A DNA stretch of 64,000 nucleotides from Zingiber officinale (Eukaryota; Streptophyta; Magnoliopsida; Zingiberales; Zingiberaceae): NCBI RefSeq assembly GCF_018446385.1, contig NC_056005.1:95959171-96023170 (forward strand), in the 5' to 3' direction. The position numbers and the translations under genes were made by a program. Positions 56,170 to 64,000 of the stretch are shown here, piece after piece (position 1 is the first letter of the stretch; each line of letters starts with the position of its first letter). The notes beneath the pieces were generated by a model. That model worked only from the letters and a program-made list of their open reading frames with translations, searched no databases and was not told the DNA's origin.

Positions 56170-59100
56170 ATGAGCGGCGGAGGCGCTAGGGTTTCGATCC
56201 CCTCCGGCGTGCGCCGCACGATCCAGAACATCAAGGAGATCGCCGGCAATCACACCGACGAGGAGATTTACGCAATGCTCAAGGAGTGCTCTATGGATCC
56301 CAACGAGACTGCCCAGAAGCTCCTCCTTCAAGGTCGCCCCCTCCCCCTTTCCTCCTCCCCTGCTCCGCTCACTCCCATACCGGGCTTCTCCTTTTCGTGC
56401 TGGATGTTATCGTGCGAATCGAGTATTAGCATTCGAAAGATCGATCTCCTTCACCCCAGTGGCGCTTTTGGCGCCGCTGATCGGTTCTATTGGTGGGAGA
56501 TTTGGGGGTATTGACCGTGATTTTTTTGTTTCCTCTTATCGATTTGTTGGTTTGACCTACGATGCTGGGTCGCTCTTATGATAGCGCAGCCATTGATCCG
56601 TACGGGTTTGGAAGAAATATTTGTTTGGGAATGTAGAAGACACTGTTCAGTCGTCAAGTAGGCTATGATTGTCGTAATTGTTTCTGTTCTACCTTTTTTT
56701 TGCGTCATTCTTAATGAGACAATAATCCATATTGACGTGAATCATGGTTTATATTGTTTGCTTTTCCTGTTCTTAGATATCAATGATTGTTTAAGTTGAT
56801 CACTTTACCTTTCTAATTTAACGAAAAAATTTCCTCTTCTCTTGCTATAGCATGTATTTATCTAGACTCGCCATGGATAGTTCTGCAATCATTAATTTAT
56901 TGGAGCAACTAAAGTTCTTTTACGGTGTTGTTTGTTGTCCAAAAGGGTCAGGGCCACACTTTTTTTATGTGCTTTGCTGTTTTATTAAGTTGCAAGTATT
57001 TGACTTTGTTCCTTGCTTTAAGGAGTGCTATTGTATTCCCCAGTGATTTGTGAAAGGTATATGTTATATTTCATTTAGAATTCATGGTGTTGAAATATGG
57101 TTCACATTTACCCAACACGAGGGAATTAAAAGAGCTGATAATGCAATTATCTCTTCTTGTCTGATATGATAATTTAAGTATGTGTGCATTTGTGCAAAGA
57201 AAGAATGTATTTACAATTGCGGTGTCATTTTTTCTTCTCTGCCTTCTTGCAAATACTGGCATGGTTATGTCCGTTAGGTATTTTATACTGGATTCAATTG
57301 TGAGTTTATATTTATGTGCCTCAATTTCTTGTGATTTCTTCTGAAATGCACTTGGGCATACCTTTGTATTAGGTCATAACAAATCATTTTTTCTTTATTT
57401 TCAGATACTTTCCATGAGGTCAAAAGGAAGCATGACAAGAGAAAGGAGGTAAATATTGATTGTTTTGTTTGTCATTTATGGCTTAATTCTATGATTTCCT
57501 TTATTATTTTCAAACATAATATATGTGTATACGACATATACAACATATCTGCTCCAAAGCAATTAATATTTATCAAAGATTCAGTAACTGGTAAATTCAA
57601 GTCATTGACATTTAGTTAACACAAGCTTTTGCATAGGCATGTCATTTCTGTGTTGTCTATATCATAGAGGATAAATTGGATCTATGTTTAATGACATGAA
57701 CTAGGGAGATGTATTTAATTTTTTTTAAACTTGTTCTTATTATCTCTTTATTAATTTTTAATCTAACTTGTAATAGTATATCCCATTGGTAGCCAAAATT
57801 TAATTTAACTCAGGCCTGTCTCATGCCAAATTTATCTAATCTCAATCGCAACTAACTCTAGTTGATTCCTGGTGTTCTTTTAGAGCAAACTAGATTGAGA
57901 GCATGGTTTGTCTTATTCTTAGATATTCTTTGAAGTGCATTCCTGTAGTTGCCTTTTGACCTTTATAAATCATCTTATTAGGATTTAGAATTCATAGGAT
58001 GCAGACACTAAGTAGGATCAATGGCATGCTGTACACTATTGAGTTGAATTATTCATGATTGCTATATTTTACTATTCTCATCAGAACGCCAGTTTGACAT
58101 TTGTAAATCACCTTATCTGGATTTAGTATTCGTTGGATGCAGAAACTAAATAGGATCAGTGGCATTTTATATTCTGCTTAGTTGAATTATTCATGATTGG
58201 TATGTTTTATTATTCTCACCAGAATGTCAGAGAATCCGCTGAGCCTAGGTGGAGGCCTGGTGTGCAGGGACGAGGAGGTAGGGGAGGTCGGGGAAATTAC
58301 TCCTCACGTTCACTGCCTAATGGTATGTACTTCTTTGTAATGTTGTCGTGCTTTGGCTATGCAGCTAGACTTCTATGATGGCCTTAGTTTCTCTATTTGG
58401 CTCATATCAAGACCTTTGCTACATGTATTCACAAATGAACTTAGAGTCATGCACTTGATTTTTTTTATGTTCTCATATTCAAAATCATATACAAGTATGA
58501 ATGTGAACTTCTCTAAGGTGTTCAATATCTTTACAAATAGATGACTTTACTTACTGATCCTACTCTTCTTGAAATTCCACTTCCCATTTCCCATCTCGTG
58601 CATATACACTAAGGGTACTTCAAAAGCACATATTGGTTATCCTTTTTGGTCAAAGCCTTCTTTAGTATATTCTATTGCTAGTTATTGAATATTGTTAATG
58701 TATATTTTCTATTGCTAGTTATTGGATATTGACTCAAAAAATTGTCATTCTCCAGATGCTGCTGCTGGAAGAAATGCAACAGCAGCAAAGGAGAGTGGGC
58801 TAAATCAAGGCATAGATAAAGCCAATACATCTTCATCCACATCTCCTGACGCAGAGAATAAACCTGCAATTCCATTATCAAGGTATGTCGTTTAGAAACA
58901 GTTGGCTCTCACTGATACGACCATAGGATTGTTGGTTCATGATTTTCCAGTACAATTGAGACCATACTTGCCATCTAGATTGTTTATCCCTATTCAATGT
59001 TCCAAAGGTCTGAATCACTATCTTGGCAAACTGTGCTTAAAATCATTATGGCTGGTTGGTTCTCTTCCACAGTTGGACACCCTGAACATTTGAACTAGGA

Positions 59101-62100
59101 TAGTAGTAAATTGCATTATCAGTTTTACATCTTAACTAGGAATTGTGAGGAATATTGGATTCCTTTGTTGCTTCATGAGATTTCAATCCAATTAGACCCT
59201 GTTTGGCATCTTGATTTTGTATGTCCGTTCAGTTTTTCCAAGTTCCGGATCACATTCAGTTTTCTAAGGTCTGTATTGCAATCTGACAATCACACTTGAA
59301 ATCATTATGGCTAGTTGGTTCTCAGCTGCAGGTCAACACCTTGAACATTTGAACTGGAATAGTACTAGATCACGATATCAGTTTGACATATTAACTAGCA
59401 ATAGTGAGGAACATTGGATTCCTTTGTTGCTTCATGAGATTTTTGATTTTGTATGTCCATTCAGTTTTTCTAAATTCGGGATCACATTTAGTGTGTAAGG
59501 TCTGCATTGCAATCTGACAACCACACTTGAAATCTCAACATTATGGCTGGTTGGTTCTCATCCATGTCAGTATGTTAACTGGGGTAGCACTAGATTGAAA
59601 TATCTACGCCATACCATCATCATTTAAAATCTTTTGTGTCTTTCTTTCTTTCTTTCTTTCTTTCTTTCATTGGTTGGCTGTTTGGGTTGGATATGTTGTA
59701 AGTAAGGTTTAAAATCTCGACTTGTGCCGAGTTTTCGGTCCCAAATAGGAATGATACGGTTTCGATATCATATTGTGCCGATATGGTTTTGGTATTTTTA
59801 ATATATATATATAGTAATTATTAGATAAATATGTTTATTGTATAATTTTTAAAAAGTTGTATATTGATTTTATATAAGTTTTCCATTATTGAACAATTTA
59901 ATGTTGTTAGAAAAAATAATTAAATATAGTTTTCTTTGAAAAAAATTGATCTATCAATAACTGGAATTAAAATTGATACATTGGAATTAAAATTGATATA
60001 TTATAATATGCTATCTTTTCTGATGTGGATCAGATGGAAGTATTGATTTTTGTAACATTCTGCTTAGATCAACTCTGTAGTTCTCTAACTAGATTAAATA
60101 ATCATAATTATATAAATTAATACAAAGATGTTATTTTATATATATTAATTATATAAATTAACTATTTATTTATTTAATTAATTCTTAATTTAAATAGTAT
60201 ATATTTAAAATAGTAAAAAAATATATTAGAATATCAATTAAACATTAACTGAAAAAATATAGATTTGATTTATTAGAATTTTTAAATAAAATTTAAAATA
60301 GTAAAAACAATTGTTGAATATCAATTAATAAAATTTATTATTACTTTTGTAAATTTTAAATATATTTTTTATATATTTTATTGGGATAATTTAATTAGGG
60401 CTTATGAAAGCTTTTTCGAAATCACACTTAAGTTGGAAATTATTTGAATTAGTTAAATCTCAAATTTAATTTTGAACAACACAAAATTGTTGCACGTACT
60501 GTGCTGATTTCACTCCCCCGTCGGAGCGGTAAAAACCGTCAATGCCGCACGGTATTTCAATCATTGGTTGCAAGTACAGTTTTTCCTGGAACAAGTTCAG
60601 GTTTCAAATTGTCACATTGACACTCAAAATTAGTCTTGCTCGGGTACTATTTAATTAAGACAGTACAAAATGAAAGTTTAGACAAAATCCATTTAGAGTG
60701 TTTGTTCCCTGCTGCCATGCAAGATATAGACTCTGGCATAACAAGAATGCTCATGGTTATTACTGAAATAAGGCAGCTTGGACGTGTTGTTCCTCTTGGA
60801 CATCTTCATTAGTACCACAGAGATAAGTTAGATGCAATAAAAGAGCTATAGGTTGGAGAAAAAACATAAGATTAATCTGATGGTAGTTGGAAAAGATTGA
60901 TTTATTTTGTTCTTGCTAATATGGTGTAAAGTGCAAACAAGTAAAAAAAAAAAATGTTCAAAACTATGTATTATCAATTTCCTTCTGCTTTTATATGAAA
61001 TTGTCAGTTACTAGCAATTATTTTTTTTATATTTTTTTCCTTCATTTTAAAATTTGATCTAACCCTAATAATTGACCTGAGTTTTGATTAAATTTCCTAA
61101 TAATTCTTCCTTTTCAGCTCTGTATCTGGTCTTGTCAATGGCCCCAGCAACATAGAACATCTTGTGTCTTCTCAGGGGTCTCATGTATCTGGTGTCAATG
61201 GCACTCCATCAGAAGAAATTTCTGATGCAGTAACCACTAAGACTGCAAATTCCAGAATACCTATCAAAGACTCAAAGGGTGGTTCTGCATCTAGTCCATA
61301 TCTGCAAAATATTGACCAATTATCTTCAAATAAGCCGGTGCCAGTGCCATCTATTGATCCATGCACCCCTGCAGAGCTAGGAACCATGAAACAGGTAACA
61401 TGGATCCAATGGTCTGATTTTGCAGTGATCACTAGTTAGGGTATGCTATAGATTTATTAGATGTTAGTATAAAAGGTTGTTCTGACATGAGCCTGCCCAC
61501 AGATCAAACCACATGGATCAGGAACATGTGAAGCCACAGAAAAATCCCAAGCTGCATCTTCATCCTTTTCTAGTGCTATGGGCATTAGACCATCCTCTAC
61601 TTACAGCAATCGCTTTCAACATCCAAGTGGTTTGCAGAAAGGTAGACATGGCCTCATTTTCTTTATCTTTTGTATATGTAGCCTTTTTCGATGTTCAGTT
61701 GTAGTAGAAACTTTTCTGGTAATTTTACTAAATCAACTAAAACACACAACATCTCAATTCTTTGGAGAAAGCATATCTGCATCTTGTTTCTTTTCAGTTG
61801 AAGCCTTGGGTTGGAAGCAAGCCCAACTGGCTTCAGAAACAAGTTTGTCAAAGGCTTGCAAACCAAATTTTCTTTTAGCAAATTAACTTATTGAAAATGA
61901 TTGTATAAACTTCCTTGGTCAGTGTACATTATATGTTGGGTGTTGCAATTTATAGTTGATAGAGTTCCTATGCAAGTTGGGGCTGATCTTGGATGGCATC
62001 AATCCATGCTCTATTTTGGGGATTGTTTTTCTGCTTGACTGTGCAAGTATTGTAATTTATAAAATGTGTGCTTCTTTGATATATTTACTTTAGAAGTCAA

Positions 62101-64000
62101 TTTTTTTGGATGTAATTACTGAATTTCTGGTGGCTGAAGCTTTCTACTGGATGTTGTTGTCTTGAGCTGTATCTTACATTCCAAAAGGATTAGAAAAGCC
62201 AGTATATCATTCTTAATGAATTTGCAATATAGCAGAGGTCCACTTTCTCATCAGGTTGACATAATAATTTAGTACTCAAAACCAATCTCTCATTTTAATG
62301 CTAGTTCCTGATATATCACACTGCCATACCCTATATCATGATATTCTTTTGGACATTTTTTGTTTTTGTGGTTTTAAGAGGATTATTGGATAATATGGAA
62401 AATTCAAAATGGATTTGCCATACGTTTGAAACAACAGGGAGGCAGAATACAGTGGATTCATATTTCTTTTCCTAGGGACAATTTCAGATTAGACAAGCCA
62501 CAAATATTTTGTTTCAGAGATCTATTGTTTGCATTTGTGTTGAAATTTTTACTGATAGAGAGACATTTTTCTGTTTAGGAACTTGCTTCTTTTGCTTACA
62601 TAATGCACATTCTGAGACCTTGCCTCCCCTGTTCCACCTAATTACACTGATATTTTAATTTGGGGTTTTTATTGTAATTCACATCTGTTGTTCTGATGCT
62701 CCTCTTACAATACATTTAATATATATCATTGCACAATTCTTAGTTTGTTGGGACTAATATCATGCATTGAAAATGTCTGGTGTGACAATTATTAAATTTT
62801 GTTGTCTAAATTTCTGATCTGATTTGTATTTATTTAGTTTTCTAACTTTGAAGTAGACTGAGTGATCTTCTTTCTGTTCAGCACCTCTTCCTAATAAAGA
62901 GTGGAAACCCAAGTCAGTACTTGCAAACCCTGCTCAGGCTTCTGAGACAAATGGCACTTCTGAAGCACCAGTAGTGATTGAAGCTGTTTCCGATTCATTA
63001 CCATCCTCATTGTCAGCTACTTCAGTAGGTGCTTCTGTTAAGCTAGGAAAGAAGGTAGAAGACCTGAAGGTATCAGACCGACAGCATGTGATTATTCCGA
63101 ACCATCTCCAGGTCACAGAATCCGAGCGACATGGATTAAGTTTTGGAAGCTTTGATGCTAATTTCATGTTTAAACTGGTTGTTGCCAAGGACCTTACTGG
63201 ACAGAATATTGAGACACCACATTACGAGCCATCTAAAGAGATTGATGAAACTATCGAGAAGCATGCTTTAAGGTTCTTATACATTAGTTGCACTTTTTGC
63301 TATTTTCATCTGCATATGCACTGTACAACATCTCCTCTTTGTTTGTGGTAAATCAGGAAATTCTGCTATGTTAAGAAATCTTTGGATGTGGTCTAAAACT
63401 TGAGAGATGTTATTTGACTAAGTCCCCATTGATGCGCCATAACTTTGCATCCAGTATAGTGTGATATGACGAAGCTTTTATATGGAAAAAAAACTCATGA
63501 TTTCATATTCATTATTATGGTTTTCCACTGTGTGGAGGTCTTGCAACATCAGAAACCATTTTGTGCTGCATGTTCCTTGCTTCTTGATTGATACAAATAA
63601 GGGAGAACTGTATTCTTATGATACTTCTGCGAATGAAATTTACTGCCTGGCTATGCGCTGTCATACTAACTTAGCTACTATGTTTTTCCTCTTCTAACAT
63701 TATGGTTTGCTTCTGTAATTTCAGCAGCAATTCAACATCCTCAACTGCTGAAGAAGATGATTTTTCTGAACAAACTCAATCACCTGAACAGGTCACAGAT
63801 AATTATTCAAAGAAGGAAATTGTTATTTCCAATAGCGCATCACCTGAAACAGAATACAACCAAACCAATCAAGAAGATAGTTTAAGTCCAGAAGGTTCTC
63901 AGAATTTGATTGTTCAGTCTACACCATCCTATCCTCCTGTAGGATTGGTACCACAGCTCAGTAGCCAAATTGCTTCTTTTGAAAGCTCAGAATCTCAGGC
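56170..64000 (+). CDS. GIP1L: GBF-interacting protein 1-like (DUF1296) gene, 5' part
   Basis: Eight exons keep one frame: 56170-56332, 57405-57448, 58223-58322, 58756-58882, 61118-61394, 61503-61641, 62882-63272 and 63725 to past the window end; all introns are GT-AG. The protein starts MSGGGARVSIPSGVRRTIQNI. The GIP1 N-terminal domain (about residues 10-69; SGVRRTIQNIKEIAGNHTDEEIYAMLKECSMDPNETAQKLLLQDTFHEVKRKHDKRKE) is a UBA-like fold. An Arg/Gly-rich stretch (RWRPGVQGRGGRGGRGNYSSRS) follows, then a long Ser-rich, poorly structured region with the conserved HVIIPNHLQVTESERHGLSFGSFD. Arabidopsis GIP1 is a nuclear protein that enhances DNA binding by G-box factor GBF3; the role here is inferred. 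Proteins of this family are often about 800 residues or more, so roughly half is present. No defect is seen, and it is the only intact host gene in the window. Confidence 0.93.
58985..59580. repeat. Three imperfect ~200-bp tandem repeats in intron 4 of the GIP1-like gene
   Basis: The blocks TGACAATCACACTTGAAATC..., ATTATGGCTGGTTGGTTCTC and GGAATATTGGATTCCTTTGTTGC... recur near 59040, 59290 and 59540. These cause the short frames seen there. From 59700 to 60500 the intron is extremely AT-rich and I see no gene in it. Confidence 0.75.
59641..59669. repeat. (TTTC)n microsatellite
   Basis: Seven perfect tetranucleotide repeats in intron 4 of the GIP1-like gene. Confidence 0.95.

Noticed and set aside
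56011..56331. 106-residue - strand frame over GIP1-like exon 1
   Set aside because: It is antisense to the (CTC)n leader and exon 1, a shadow of the real gene.
61513..61886. Short + frames across exon 6 and the following intron
   Set aside because: They are out of frame with the GIP1-like protein and run into intron sequence.

Overview
This is a plant nuclear DNA window made mostly of nested transposable elements. One recognisable host gene, on the + strand, occupies the right end from 56170 and runs off the window. The repeat types (plant Ty3/gypsy Tekay-like and Tat-like elements, Ty1/copia terminal repeats, PIF/Harbinger elements with a Myb-like partner gene) and the host gene (GIP1-like, plant-specific DUF1296) establish a flowering plant. 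The many ATCGATCG palindromes inside LTRs suggest a monocot of the ginger order (Zingiberales), but that is a guess from memory.

Layout. 1-2036: end of a Ty3/gypsy element (polypurine tract plus 3' LTR, 'LTR-C'). 2037-20344: a decayed Tat-lineage Ty3/gypsy element on the - strand. It has gag, protease, RT, RNase H, a second RNase H and integrase, an antisense accessory gene, a 37-bp minisatellite and an internal tandem duplication. One duplicate carries a 3.65-kb non-autonomous copia-type element (5534-9185) whose target duplication is confirmed by the empty site in the other duplicate. 20345-25857: AT-rich DNA and a 4.5-kb PIF/Harbinger element with dead transposase and Myb-like genes. 25863-52318: a solo LTR with a 5-bp target duplication, split by a 24.7-kb composite retroelement (26586-51240) with its own target duplication. 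52392-55252: a second, decayed Harbinger-type element. 55600-64000: promoter and first eight coding exons of the GIP1-like gene.

The composite at 26586-51240 is the most unusual part. It holds three copies of a gag-only internal region (one on -, two on +), each preceded by a separate ORF for a very acidic protein with one C-terminal transmembrane segment and no protease or polymerase. These copies lie in a tandem and inverted array of 'LTR-B' repeats, together with a truncated chromovirus pol and one LTR of a different family ('LTR-A'). LTR-A, LTR-B and LTR-C differ strongly in sequence but share one order of parts: antisense tRNA-like modules with Pol III A and B boxes, then a TATA box, then a predicted leader intron with matching splice sites. 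The acidic membrane-anchored ORF, the leader intron and the antisense tRNA-like modules are the best candidates for something not previously described.

Nearly all mobile genes here except the acidic ORFs and two gag copies carry stops or frameshifts, so the elements look old apart from the composite, whose repeated parts are almost identical. The inverted repeats of the composite could also reflect an assembly error; the target duplications argue that its outer ends are real.
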